From contig NZ_CP013378.1 in assembly GCF_001718415.1 (NCBI RefSeq), positions 3,162,001-3,226,000 on the forward strand: 64,000 nucleotides of DNA, given 5' to 3'. The stretch comes from Burkholderia pseudomultivorans. Its GTDB lineage: Bacteria; Pseudomonadota; Gammaproteobacteria; Burkholderiales; Burkholderiaceae. The translations under genes and the position numbers were made by a program. Numbering within the stretch: position 1 is the first letter of the stretch; the number at the start of each line of letters is the position of its first letter. The notes under the pieces are model-generated. The model saw only the letters and a program-made list of their open reading frames with translations. It did not search any database and was not told the origin of the DNA. Positions 28,772 to 37,164 of the stretch are shown piece after piece.

Positions 28772-29686
28772 CTATGCGCCGCCGAGCTGCGCCTGCGCGT
28801 CGTCCAGCGCGGCGAGAAAGCCTTCGAGCGTCGCACCCGGTTCCGCACCCTGGCGCGTCACGCAATGGAACGACGAGAAATATGCGAGTTGTGCCGGACG
28901 AATCGCGCGCAGGCGGCCTTCGGCCACCCACGCGGCCGCATAGTGGGTCGGCAGGTAGCCGATGAAGGTGCCGCTGAACACGAGCGTCGCGATCGCCTCC
29001 ATCGTATAGGCGTTGGTGCAGCGATCGAACACGAGCCCGTGCGGCCGCCGGCTCTCGGCCATGTAGCCGCGCCCGACGTAGTCGGCCGCGCAGATCTCGT
29101 CGAGTTCGGGCTCGGCGGCGCCGCGTTCGAAGAACGGGTGCTCGCGCGCGCAGTAGAGGTTCTGCTCCTCGCGAAACAGGAACCGGTATCGCAGCCCCGA
29201 CAGCCGGTGATGAAATGCGCCGACCGCGAGTTGCAGGCGCGCTTCGAGCACCGCGTTCTCGAGTTCGTCCGGGCGCTGCGTATGAAGGTTGACGCGCACC
29301 GCGGGCGCGCGTCGGCGAAACAGCCGGATCGCGAGCGGCAGCGGTGCGCAGGGCTGGCCGACCACGCCGTCGACGCAGCCGAGGTTCAGCGTCTCGCGGT
29401 CGCGGCCGCCGAGGCCGCTGACCTGTTCGCGAAACCGCTCGATATCGCCGAACAGGCCCTGCGCGGCTTCGTACAGCTCCTGCCCTTCGTCGGTGAGCTG
29501 GAAGCCGCTGCTGCCGCGCCGGCACAGCGAGTAGCCGAGACGCACCTCGAGGTCGCGCACCAGCACGCTCAGGCGCGACAGGCTCGTGTTCAGGCGCACC
29601 TGCGCGGCGGTGAAGCCGCCGGCCTCGACGATCGCGCAGAAGGTGCGCAGCAGGCGCAGGTCGACATCGGAAAGATTGCCAAGCAT
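28772..29686 (-). CDS. LysR-family transcriptional regulator
   Basis: The 304-residue protein has the LysR helix-turn-helix (LRTFCAIVEAGGFTAAQVRL to LVRDLEVRLGYSLCRR) and a periplasmic-binding-protein-like effector domain ending in GFLAALDDAQAQLGG. The HTH recognition part (NTSLSRLSVLVRDLE) is slightly atypical. It stands 79 bp downstream of the agmatinase remnant on the same strand, so it may once have controlled that gene. Confidence 0.92.
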   Translation of the reverse strand: MLGNLSDVDLRLLRTFCAIVEAGGFTAAQVRLNTSLSRLSVLVRDLEVRLGYSLCRRGSSGFQLTDEGQELYEAAQGLFGDIERFREQVSGLGGRDRETLNLGCVDGVVGQPCAPLPLAIRLFRRRAPAVRVNLHTQRPDELENAVLEARLQLAVGAFHHRLSGLRYRFLFREEQNLYCAREHPFFERGAAEPELDEICAADYVGRGYMAESRRPHGLVFDRCTNAYTMEAIATLVFSGTFIGYLPTHYAAAWVAEGRLRAIRPAQLAYFSSFHCVTRQGAEPGATLEGFLAALDDAQAQLGGA

Positions 29687-29765
29687 CGGGAGCTCCCGCG
29701 ACAGTGGGGCGAACCTCGTTTATAGCCCGGCCGGCGCCGTCGCGCGAGATCCCGTGCCGTGCCGT

Positions 29766-30152
29766 TCAAGGCCGCCGGGAAATCGCATCGGCGAGGATGC
29801 ACAGCAGCTCGAACATCATCGTCGCGCCCACCAGCGCGGTGGCGCCGCCCGCATCGAACGGCGGCGACACCTCGACCACGTCGGCGCCGACGAGGTTCAG
29901 CCCCTGCAGCCCGCGCACCAGATGCTGCGCTTCGAGCGTCGTCATCCCGCCGATTTCCGGCGTGCCCGTGCCGGGCGCGAACGCCGGATCCAGCACGTCG
30001 ACGTCGAAACTGACATAGGTCGGCCCGCTGCCGACCACGCGGCGCGCTTCGGCGAGCGTGGCCGCGACGCCGAGTGCGGCGAATTCCTCCATTGCGATCA
30101 CGCGGATTCCGCAGTCGCGCGCGAACGCCTCGTCGTCGGCCGAGTATATCCG
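29766..30152 (-). pseudogene. Agmatinase/arginase-family gene, 3' remnant cut by an IS110 element
   Basis: About 128 residues of the ureohydrolase C-terminal half remain, with the metal-binding signature YVSFDVDVLDPAFAPGTGTP and the following EIGGMTTLEAQHLVRGLQ. Intact agmatinases have about 310-350 residues and further metal ligands (GGDH and DAHxD regions) in the missing N-terminal half. Homology stops near 30152, just before the IS element, and the missing 5' half is not found on the far side of the insertion, so more than a simple insertion occurred. It cannot encode an active enzyme. Confidence 0.82.
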
Positions 30153-30189
30153 GACTCGATCGCAGGACGTGCCTGCCGGCCCCGATGGA

Positions 30190-30332
30190 TTTCGCCGCAA
30201 GGTTCCTAATCTAAATAGCGGACTCGAGGTCCGAGAAATGTCTCAGGCTTGCCCTTGCGCGGTCCAACCTGTCTTGCCATCTTTCAGCATCACCTGTGCA
30301 ACCGTGGATGGGATAAAGGGATTGAAGCTTGA
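30190..30332 (-). ncRNA. Candidate bridge-RNA region of the IS110 element
   Basis: The 140-bp non-coding stretch after the transposase stop includes the inverted repeat CGGAC-TCGAG-GTCCG (about 30219-30233). IS110-family elements encode a bridge RNA in a non-coding end; whether it is this end or the one upstream of the transposase depends on the subgroup, which I could not settle. Confidence 0.3.
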
Positions 30333-31343
30333 CTACTGCGACGGTGCTGCCTCATACGTTCGGCCATGCGCCAGCAGCGCCCAGATTGTTCGCGCCATCT
30401 TGTTTGCGAGTGCAACAGCAACGACGTTCGTTGGTCGTCGGGACAGCATCTGGCGCAAACGCTCCGGCAAGTGCTTTGAGCTCGAGATGACCGATCGCGC
30501 GCCGTGGATCAGCAGCGTCCGCAGATAAACGTCACCGCGTTTGCTGATCCCACCGAGCTTGATCTTGCCTCCCGAACCGTTCTGCCGCGGCACGAGACCG
30601 AGATAGGCGGCAAACTCCCGCCCCGAGCGAAACGTTCTTGCCTGTCCAATGACCGAAACCGCGGCAGTTGCCGTGAGTACGCCCACGCCCGGAATCTCCG
30701 AGATGCGCAGGCATGCATCATCGTTGCGCCGCCAACTGAGAATGCGTTGCTCGATCCGAGCAATCTGCTCATCGAGCGCACAGAGTCGCGAAAGCTGATC
30801 CTGCAGGCTGTCTAGCAGCATGGCCGGCAACTCGTCGGCCAGTGACGCCAGCGCGGCTTTGGCGGCTTCGATCGATGCACGACGGCCTTGAGGCAACACG
30901 ACGCCGAACTCGTAGAGCAATCCGCGAAGTTGGTTGACCTGCATGACGCGAATCCGGACCAATTGCTGGCGTATCCGGTGCATCGCCAGCATGGCCTGCT
31001 GGTCTTCGGTCTTAACGGCCACGAACCGCATGCCGGGACGCTGGGCAGCTTCCCAGATCGCCGCGGCGTCAGCCGCATCATTCTTGTTAGACTTCACGAA
31101 CGGCCGCACGAACTGAGCTGCGATGAGCCGCACGTCGTGGCCAAGCCGTGCCAGTACCCGGGCCCAATGATGAGCGCTGCCACAGGCCTCCATAACGACG
31201 CGGCTCGCCGGCCGGTTGGCGAAGAACGGCGCGAGCTGGGCACGTTTGAGTACCTTGCTGTGAATCGCGCCGGTTTCAGGCTCGACATAATGAATCTGGA
31301 AAACGCGCTTGGCCAGATCGATGGCAATGGTCGTGGGTTCCAT
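30333..31343 (-). CDS. IS110-family transposase (DEDD recombinase)
   Basis: The 336-residue protein has an N-terminal RuvC-like DEDD domain with acidic residues at D9 (IAIDLAK), E52 (VVMEACGSAHHW), D89 and D92 (NDAADAAA), and a C-terminal Transposase_20 domain (ISEIPGVGVLTATAAV, FAAYLGLVPRQNGSGGK). Such enzymes are guided by a structured RNA from the element's own non-coding end. The start is the ATG at 31343 behind AAGGAG. Both domains look intact, so the element may still be active. Confidence 0.95.
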   Translation of the reverse strand: MEPTTIAIDLAKRVFQIHYVEPETGAIHSKVLKRAQLAPFFANRPASRVVMEACGSAHHWARVLARLGHDVRLIAAQFVRPFVKSNKNDAADAAAIWEAAQRPGMRFVAVKTEDQQAMLAMHRIRQQLVRIRVMQVNQLRGLLYEFGVVLPQGRRASIEAAKAALASLADELPAMLLDSLQDQLSRLCALDEQIARIEQRILSWRRNDDACLRISEIPGVGVLTATAAVSVIGQARTFRSGREFAAYLGLVPRQNGSGGKIKLGGISKRGDVYLRTLLIHGARSVISSSKHLPERLRQMLSRRPTNVVAVALANKMARTIWALLAHGRTYEAAPSQ

Positions 31344-31664
31344 TTGGTTCTCCTTGGCGGCTGGGCTGCCGAACCAGCAATGTCGCATGCTCTGGACGCG
31401 AGATTGCGGCGCCGGACGGCCCGTTAAGGCGGGAGGCGACCATTCCATCTAAAAAGCTCTAACACCCGATCCGACGATAATCCGCATTATGTAAAATTAC
31501 TAAAACATCCGCCACCCCCAATCCATCCACGGCCCACCAACACCAAAACCCCCATCCGCCGGCACAATCAGTCACCCCGAGCCGCTTTGCCCGGAAATCA
31601 AACCGTCGCCGGCTGGCCCGCGTTCAACCGACGACCCACGACCCCACACGCGCCTGGCCGACGC
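31344..31664. other. Non-coding stretch between the IS element and the YbaK-type gene
   Basis: Bases 31344-31450 belong to the IS 5' side. From about 31450 to 31660 the sequence is richer in A and C runs and AT (for example near 31480-31500) than its surroundings, with no open frame of note. It could be a remnant of the rearrangement that removed the agmatinase 5' half. Confidence 0.45.
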
Positions 31665-32147
31665 TCACGACAACATGCCTTGCATCTTGTGCGAAAAATG
31701 CGCGCGCTCGGCCGTTTCCATCAGCGCCAGGAACTCGTCCTGCATCATGTGGATCAGCGCTTCATGGTCGCCGGCCTCGAAATAGACTTCCGGCTGCTGA
31801 GCGAGACGCTCCTCGAGGAACGTCTTCATCCCGTACGCCATGCAGACCGGCGGCAACGCGCCCATGTCGCAATCCTTGAACAACTCGCGCAGCTCGATTT
31901 CCCTGGCGAGCACGAGATGACGTCCCGTCTTCACCCAGAGGTCCGACAAGCGCACCGCGTGCGTCGTCGGCAAGACGGCGGCGACATAGCCTTCGTCGTC
32001 CTCGAGCAGCACGGTTTTGGCGAGCCGATCGCCGGGAATGTGCGCGGCTGCGGCCGTCTCCATGCTCGTATGGCTATACGGGTGGTACACGACTTCGTAC
32101 CGCGATGACTTCTGACGCAGGCAATCCTGCAGGGTGGCTGACACCAT
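31665..32147 (-). CDS. YbaK/EbsC-family aminoacyl-tRNA deacylase-like protein
   Basis: The 160-residue protein has the YbaK fold signature: HTSMETAAAAHIPGDRLAKT, the conserved Lys in AKTVLLEDDEGYVAAVLP, and later GALPPVCMAYG (the conserved Gly-x-x-Pro region). Proteins of this family hydrolyse mischarged aminoacyl-tRNA, although free-standing members often have unknown substrates. The ATG at 32147 is preceded by CGAGG. A C-terminal extension after about residue 125 (HMMQDEFLALMETAERAHF) is longer than in typical Cys-tRNA(Pro) deacylases. Confidence 0.85.
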   Translation of the reverse strand: MVSATLQDCLRQKSSRYEVVYHPYSHTSMETAAAAHIPGDRLAKTVLLEDDEGYVAAVLPTTHAVRLSDLWVKTGRHLVLAREIELRELFKDCDMGALPPVCMAYGMKTFLEERLAQQPEVYFEAGDHEALIHMMQDEFLALMETAERAHFSHKMQGMLS

Positions 32148-32572
32148 GGCACACCTCGTCTGGATGAATCGGGCGAACGAAGTTCGCACCGGATTCGTCC
32201 AGCATAGCTCGCATTCGGGCCAATGGAAAACGCGGCGACGTCCCACGGTTCCGATCCCGTTTCAGGCCAGCTCGCGAGGCCACGCAACCCCGTGAATCGT
32301 CGGCAAAAAAGCCGTTTGGCGCCCCGCCTTTCCTGTAGACAAAAAGAGCCCGCACTCAACTTTTCCATAAGCGGGAAAATAAATGTGCGGTCGAATTGGC
32401 AATAGACCGTTAGTCGCATTTACGGGAATGCAGGCATTCGGCAAGAAGACCGGCAAACGTGCGATCCGACCACGCATTGCGACCGGTTCGCAGTGTCCTA
32501 TACTGAGCGCGACGCTCGCCACGACGCCATCCCGCGGCCTGCCGCACCGGCATACGGACACCAGGAGAAACC
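32148..32572. other. 425-bp divergent intergenic region
   Basis: This AT-richer stretch separates the YbaK-type gene from the YciI gene. It holds a small inverted repeat TTTTCC...GGAAAA (32361-32379) and the ribosome binding site CAGGAGAAA before 32573. No gene is supported. Confidence 0.5.
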
Positions 32573-32860
32573 ATGCATTACCAGTTGATCTACGAACTCG
32601 TCGACGATTACCTGGCGCGTCGCGAGCCGTTCCGCGCGCAGCACCTCGCGCTCGCGCAAGCCGCGACCGAGCGCGGCGAACTCGTGCTTGCCGGTGCGCT
32701 GGCCGATCCGGCCGACCAGGCCGTGCTGGTGTTCGAAGGCGACTCGCCGGCAGCAGCCGAATCGTTCGCGCGCGCCGATCCTTATGTGCAGAACGGCCTC
32801 GTGAAATCGTGGCGCGTGCGTCCGTGGCGCGTGGTCGTCGGCAAGCACGCGCCGCACTAG
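32573..32860 (+). CDS. YciI-like protein
   Basis: The 95-residue protein is a single YciI/dimeric alpha-beta-barrel domain: YQLIYELVDDYLARREPFR with HLALAQAATERGELVLAGAL and FARADPYVQNGLVKSWRVRPW, including the family's conserved His and Asp. Members are small putative enzymes or binding proteins of unclear substrate. A GGAGAAA precedes the ATG. It is a monocistronic unit facing the corA gene. Confidence 0.92.
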   Translation: MHYQLIYELVDDYLARREPFRAQHLALAQAATERGELVLAGALADPADQAVLVFEGDSPAAAESFARADPYVQNGLVKSWRVRPWRVVVGKHAPH

Positions 32861-32877
32861 GGGCACGCGCGCGCAGG

Positions 32878-33855
32878 CTACAGCCACCCTGCCCGTTTGA
32901 AGCGCCACCACAACGCGAGATCGGCGACGAGCATCACTGCGATGCAGCCGTAGAAGCCGTATTTCAGATGCAGTTCGGGCATGTTCGCGAAGTTCATCCC
33001 GTAGATGCCCGCAATCATCGTCGGGATCGCGAACAGTGCGGCGAACGAGCCGAGCCGCTTGGTCACCTCGTTCTCGGCGAGCGAGATCATCCCGAGGTTG
33101 ACCTGGATCGCCGTCACGACCATTTCACGCCGCCCTTCGATGGTCCTCACGATCCGCTGCAGATGGTCGTACACGTCGCGGAAATAATTCTCCATGCCGC
33201 TGCAGACCTGCGGGATACGCCCGCCGGTAAGCTTCGCGAGCGGCTCGATCAGCGGCGCGGTGTGCTGGTACAGCATCACGAGCCGGCGCTTGAGTGAATA
33301 GAGATCCTCGATGATCGCGCGCGACGACGCCGGCGTCGCCTTCGCGAAGATGCGATCCTCGAGTTCCTCGAGTTCGTTGCCGAGCGTTTCGAGGATCGGG
33401 AAATAGCGATCGACGACCTGGTCCATCAGCGCGTAGAACACGAACGCGGAGCCTTCCTGCAGCAGGTGCGGTTCGCGCTCGCAACGCTTGCGCACTTCGC
33501 GGAAGTCCTGCTCGGTGCGGTTTCGGATCGACAGGACGTAGTTCGGACCGACGAACATGTTCAGTTCGCCGACCTTGAATTCGTCGTCCTCGTCGAGCTC
33601 GACCGTATGCAGCACCGCGAACAGCGAATCGCCGTACTCCTCGATCTTCGGGCGCTGGTGGCCCTTGCGGGCATCCTCGAGCGCGAGTTCGTGCAGTCCG
33701 AACTCCTCGCCCATCAGCTCGATTTCCTCGGGCGTCGGGTCCTTCAGCGCCACCCAGACGAAACACTCGGGCTTCGACACATAGTCGCTGATGGCGTCGA
33801 TATCGATGTCGGCCAGCTTGCGGCCGTCCTGGTATGCAGCACAGTTGATCAGCAT
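32878..33855 (-). CDS. corA: CorA-type magnesium/cobalt transporter
   Basis: The 325-residue protein has a long soluble N-terminal domain (acidic, with helices about 130-250) and two C-terminal membrane segments with the pore signature YGMNF at 285-289. CorA forms a pentameric channel for Mg2+ and Co2+. The start at ATG 33855 fits the family N-terminus; upstream codons to 33996 have no homology. Because it may also carry cobalt, it could indirectly matter to cobalamin synthesis, although it is far from the cob genes. Confidence 0.94.
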   Translation of the reverse strand: MLINCAAYQDGRKLADIDIDAISDYVSKPECFVWVALKDPTPEEIELMGEEFGLHELALEDARKGHQRPKIEEYGDSLFAVLHTVELDEDDEFKVGELNMFVGPNYVLSIRNRTEQDFREVRKRCEREPHLLQEGSAFVFYALMDQVVDRYFPILETLGNELEELEDRIFAKATPASSRAIIEDLYSLKRRLVMLYQHTAPLIEPLAKLTGGRIPQVCSGMENYFRDVYDHLQRIVRTIEGRREMVVTAIQVNLGMISLAENEVTKRLGSFAALFAIPTMIAGIYGMNFANMPELHLKYGFYGCIAVMLVADLALWWRFKRAGWL

Positions 33856-34055
33856 GTTGTCCGTGATGTTGCCGTTTTCGCGCCAGTTTACCGGTTTGCC
33901 GCGCGTCAATCTGTTCCCGTTGGTAACGGCCGGCCCGGCTTGCGCGCCGCGCCGATATTGGTCATGATCGGACTGCGTGCGCCGCAGCACGCGCACCGCG
34001 CACTTCGCAGGCCCGCGGCCCGGCCGCGCGGCCCAACCGCCAAGGAGACAGACCT

Positions 34056-34202
34056 ATGTGGTATTTCGCGTGGATACTCGGCATCGGCGTGGCGCTCGGC
34101 TTCGGCATCATCAACGCAATGTGGCTCGAAGCCGAAGTGTTCTCTCGCGACGGCAAGCGCGTCGACACGCCACGTCAGGGGCCGGGGAGCCGCTATTCGT
34201 GA
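34056..34202 (+). CDS. cydX: CydX/YbgT-like small subunit of cytochrome bd oxidase
   Basis: This 48-residue frame encodes MWYFAWILGIGVALGFGI followed by INAMWLEAE, the CydX pattern (N-terminal Trp-Tyr-Phe-Ala-Trp-Ile-Leu-Gly and a Glu after the single membrane helix). CydX stabilises the haem site of cytochrome bd. AAGGAG at 34042-34047 lies 8 bp before the ATG. No cydA or cydB is present in the window; the upstream gene is corA on the other strand. The stop overlaps the GTG start of the next gene. The tail (residues 29-48) is longer than in E. coli CydX. Confidence 0.88.
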   Translation: MWYFAWILGIGVALGFGIINAMWLEAEVFSRDGKRVDTPRQGPGSRYS

Positions 34203-34816
34203 CGCATCTGGTGTTTTTCTGCGGTCACGCCGGCACCGGCAAGACCACGCTCGCAAAGCGGCTCATCGGGCCGCTGATGCGCGCGACCGGCGAGGCCTTC
34301 TGCCTGCTCGACAAGGATACGCTGTACGGCCGCTACAGTTCGGCCGCGATGGGCGCACTCACCTCGGATCCGAACGATCGCGACAGCCCGCTCTATCTGC
34401 AGCATCTGCGCGATCCCGAATACCAGGGCCTGCTCGACACGGCCCGTGAAAACCTCACGCTCGGCATCAGCGCGATCGTCGTCGGCCCGCTGTCGCGCGA
34501 AGTGCGCGACCGGCGCATCCTCGACCGCGCATGGCTCGGCATCGGCCCCGACGTCACGCTGACGGTCGTCTGGGTGCATACGTCGGAAGACGTCGCGCAC
34601 GCACGCATCGTCGCGCGCGGCAACCCGAACGATGCGTACAAGCTCTCGCACTGGGACGAATACCGGCAACGCCGCTTCGTGCCGACCGGCCATGAATGCG
34701 ACGGCATCGTGATGTTCGACAACACCGCGCCGTCCGATGCGGACGTCGACGCGCTGCTGTACAGCATCGTGCCGCCCGCCCCGCGCGCGACGATCGTCCC
34801 GCCGCTGCCGGCCTGA
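34199..34816 (+). CDS. P-loop ATPase/kinase of unknown substrate
   Basis: The 205-residue protein has a Walker A motif FFCGHAGTGKTTLAKRL at residues 5-21 and the layout of small P-loop kinases; LLDKDTLYGRYS, VVGPLSREVRDRR and NPNDAYKLSHWDEYRQRRF are further conserved-looking stretches. The GTG start at 34199 overlaps the cydX stop as GTGA and has GGGGAG upstream, so translation is probably coupled to cydX. The substrate is unknown; the coupling to cydX is the only functional hint. It has no recognised partner gene. Confidence 0.85.
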   Translation: MTHLVFFCGHAGTGKTTLAKRLIGPLMRATGEAFCLLDKDTLYGRYSSAAMGALTSDPNDRDSPLYLQHLRDPEYQGLLDTARENLTLGISAIVVGPLSREVRDRRILDRAWLGIGPDVTLTVVWVHTSEDVAHARIVARGNPNDAYKLSHWDEYRQRRFVPTGHECDGIVMFDNTAPSDADVDALLYSIVPPAPRATIVPPLPA

Positions 34817-34856
34817 ACGGCGCAACGCCCTTCCCATCACCCTCCTCGCGCGCATG

Positions 34857-34891
34857 AAAAACGCCGGAAGCGCTGCTTGCGCTTCCGGCGT
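34857..34891 (-). terminator. Rho-independent terminator of the saccharopine-dehydrogenase-family gene
   Basis: ACGCCGGAAGCG (34861-34872) pairs with CGCTTCCGGCGT (34880-34891) around a 7-base loop. On the minus strand the stem is followed by a T-run (34861-34857). It ends the gene starting at 36022 and may also stop the converging kinase transcript. Confidence 0.88.
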
Positions 34892-34921
34892 CGCACGGCC
34901 CTCGTCAGACCGAATGCGTCG

Positions 34922-36022
34922 TCAGGCGACTGCGTGCACGCGCTCCATCGTGCCGCCTTCGTACAGCTTGCCGAAGCGGTTCGCGAGGAACGCCTTCAGC
35001 GACACCTTCTCCTGCGGGATGAAACCGCTCTGCGGCAGCTTCTTCTCGCGGAACAGGTCGAGCACCGCGCACATCGCGCCGGCCGTCGTGATCTGGATCG
35101 CGCTCATCGGCATCCCGAACACGTCCTTCGCGAAGATCTTGCGCGTGAACACGTCCTGCACCAGCTGACCGTCCTTCACGCCCGTCACCGTGATGAACAC
35201 GAGCACGACGTCCTGCTTCGTCGACGGCACCGCACGGCGCATGATCGACTTCAGCGTGTCGCGGTCGCTCGACAGGCGCAGGTCCTCGAGCAGGAACTGC
35301 ACGAGATCGCGGTGGCCCGGATAACGCACCGACTTGTAGTCGAGCGTCTCGACCTTGCCCGACAGCGTCTCGCACAGCGTGCCGAGGCCGCCCGAGGTAT
35401 TGAACGCTTCGTATTCGGTGCCGTCGAGCGAGAAGTGCTCGAGGCCTTCGAGCGGCTGCACCCACTGCTTGCGGCCATCGCGGATCGCTTCGCACGGCTG
35501 GCAGTATTCGTTGATCAGGCCGTCGACGCTCCACGTCAGGTTGTACTTCAGCGCGTTGGTCGGATACTCGGGCAGCGCGCCGACGCGCATCTTCACGTCG
35601 CGCACTTCGCTGAAGCCGTTCACGAGCTCGTGCGCGGCGAGACCGATGAAGCCCGGTGCGAGGCCGCACTGCGGCATGAACGCGCGGTCGGAGCCTTCGG
35701 CCAGTTCACGGATCGCGTGGGTCGCACGCACGTCTTCGGTCAAGTCGAAGTAGTGCACGCCGGCAGCCTTCGCGGCGGCGGCGACGTTGACCGCGAGGTA
35801 GTAAGGCAGCGCGTTGACGAGCGCATCGAAGCCCTTCACGGCTTCGCGGATCGCGGTGGCGTCGGCCGAATCGACACGCTGCGTCGCGATGCCTTCGCGC
35901 GACAGCTTCGCAAGCGCATCCGCGTCGCGATCGAACGCGACGACTTCGTAGTCGCCCGTTTCACGCAGCATGTGAGCAATGGTGTGACCGATCAGACCTG
36001 CGCCGACGATGGCGATTTTCAT
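34922..36022 (-). CDS. Saccharopine dehydrogenase-family oxidoreductase
   Basis: The 366-residue protein has an N-terminal NAD(P)-binding fold (IAIVGAGLIGHTIAHML) and the family segment VNALPYYLAVNVAAAAKAAG followed by YFDLTEDV and CGLAPGFIGLAAHEL. Relatives include saccharopine reductases and lysine 6-dehydrogenase. The Lrp/AsnC gene 300 bp upstream suggests an amino-acid catabolic role, lysine being a good candidate, but this is inference. The start is the ATG at 36022 preceded by AGGAG on the minus strand. Confidence 0.85.
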   Translation of the reverse strand: MKIAIVGAGLIGHTIAHMLRETGDYEVVAFDRDADALAKLSREGIATQRVDSADATAIREAVKGFDALVNALPYYLAVNVAAAAKAAGVHYFDLTEDVRATHAIRELAEGSDRAFMPQCGLAPGFIGLAAHELVNGFSEVRDVKMRVGALPEYPTNALKYNLTWSVDGLINEYCQPCEAIRDGRKQWVQPLEGLEHFSLDGTEYEAFNTSGGLGTLCETLSGKVETLDYKSVRYPGHRDLVQFLLEDLRLSSDRDTLKSIMRRAVPSTKQDVVLVFITVTGVKDGQLVQDVFTRKIFAKDVFGMPMSAIQITTAGAMCAVLDLFREKKLPQSGFIPQEKVSLKAFLANRFGKLYEGGTMERVHAVA

Positions 36023-36325
36023 GCGCTTATCTCCTGATAATGGGTTGCTGTTGTGTACGGCGTCGAGCCATGAACACAGTTTAGGGACGCGCAAAATCAG
36101 TTCCAAGACGAAGAATGATGCGAAACGACCGATATTTTCGACGTAATGACGATACATTTCGTCGAAACGGCGAAATCGTATAAAAATCGTGTCATCGTCC
36201 ATGCGTGAAATGGACGTGCGGCCGCGCTCCGCGACCGGCGAATCGAGTCGAGAAAAGGAGAAAAACCGGAACACGCCGAACAAGAATCGCGCGACGACCT
36301 CACCCGCAACGTCGCACGTGCCGCA
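36023..36325. other. 303-bp intergenic region between the SDH-family and Lrp-type genes
   Basis: This AT-rich stretch carries the palindrome ATTTCG-N9-CGAAAT (36156-36176) and short AT-rich blocks suited to Lrp-type binding. No gene is supported in it. Confidence 0.5.
36156..36176. promoter_or_regulatory. Palindrome ATTTCG-N9-CGAAAT, candidate Lrp/AsnC site
   Basis: A perfect 6-bp inverted repeat with a 9-bp spacer lies about 135-155 bp upstream of the SDH-family start, in the AT-rich part of the intergenic region. The Lrp/AsnC regulator encoded upstream is the natural candidate to bind it. Confidence 0.5.
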
Positions 36326-36790
36326 TCACCCGCCGATGGTTCCGCGATCGATCTTGCGCGACAGGATGATCGACGTCGTCGTGCGTTCGACGCCTTCGAG
36401 CGTGCCGATCTGGTCGAGCAGATCGTTGAGCCGTTCCGGCGAATCGGCACGCAGCCACGCGACGTAGTCGTATTCGCCGCTCACCGCGCACAGCAGCTGC
36501 ACTTCGGGCACGCGGTCGAGCTTGCGCAACACGTCCTTGCCGAACTTCGGCGCGAGGATGATGCCGACATACGCGTAGATGCTCGCGTCGAGCACGTCCT
36601 GCCCGAGTCGCACGCTGTACCCCGCGATCACGTTGGTGCGCTCGAGCCGCGCGATGCGCGCGACGACCGTCGTGCGCGCGACGTCGAGCTGGCGCGCGAG
36701 ATCGGCGACGCTTGCGCGTGCATCGGCTTGCAGCAGCGCAACGAGTTGCCGGTCGAGATCGTCGAGTTGGTCGAGACGGGGTGGACGCAT
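36326..36790 (-). CDS. Lrp/AsnC-family transcriptional regulator
   Basis: The 154-residue protein has an N-terminal HTH (LDDLDRQLVALLQADARASV, DLARQLDVARTTVVARIARL) and a C-terminal RAM/ACT-like effector domain (VQLLCAVSGEYDYVAWLRA, with the conserved Gly-x-Tyr-Asp). Such regulators respond to amino acids. It lies upstream of the SDH-family gene on the same strand, with a palindrome in the gap, so it likely controls that gene. The ATG at 36790 fits the usual N-terminus. Confidence 0.92.
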   Translation of the reverse strand: MRPPRLDQLDDLDRQLVALLQADARASVADLARQLDVARTTVVARIARLERTNVIAGYSVRLGQDVLDASIYAYVGIILAPKFGKDVLRKLDRVPEVQLLCAVSGEYDYVAWLRADSPERLNDLLDQIGTLEGVERTTTSIILSRKIDRGTIGG

Positions 36791-37164
36791 GAGGCTGGGT
36801 CGGCGCGAGCGGCGCGCCGGCGAGTGGAACGTGACGCGATGATAGCGCCGAACGGCGGTACGCCCAACCGCCTTCACGCCGCCGCACAAAGGCGTCACGC
36901 GGTTCGCAAAAGATGCGTGCGTTGCGTCGTGTCGTCGCAGCGCCGGCGCGACGCAACGGCCGTCCGACTCGTCGCCGACGCACGGCCGGCGCGGCATCGC
37001 CGCCCTGCATTCCTTTCAATTTCGATTCGTTTCGGATGTAAGCAAGTGTCGCATTCGCTGCCGCCTTCCACGCAACGTGCTACTAATAGCGGGCGACGCG
37101 AGATGCGCGCTCGCGGCCGTTGCCGCCGCGCCCGCTCGCACGACACCACCCCGGAGAGCCAACC
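36791..37164. other. 374-bp divergent intergenic region
   Basis: The region separates the Lrp-type gene (minus) from the Spy-like gene (plus) and ends in CCGGAGAG, the ribosome binding site of the latter. I found no gene, hairpin or convincing operator in it. Confidence 0.5.

Larger units (their letters stand above)
30153..31450 (-). mobile_element. IS110-family insertion sequence (approximate limits)
   Basis: The element consists of one transposase gene (30333-31343), about 180 bp after it and about 107 bp before it. Limits are estimates: the left from the loss of agmatinase homology, the right from the change in composition near 31450. No terminal inverted repeats are seen, as expected for IS110-type elements. 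Confidence 0.75.

Noticed and set aside
31450..31664. A second IS or truncated gene to the right of the IS110 element
   Set aside because: No frame, inverted repeats or homology were found; kept only as an unexplained non-coding stretch.
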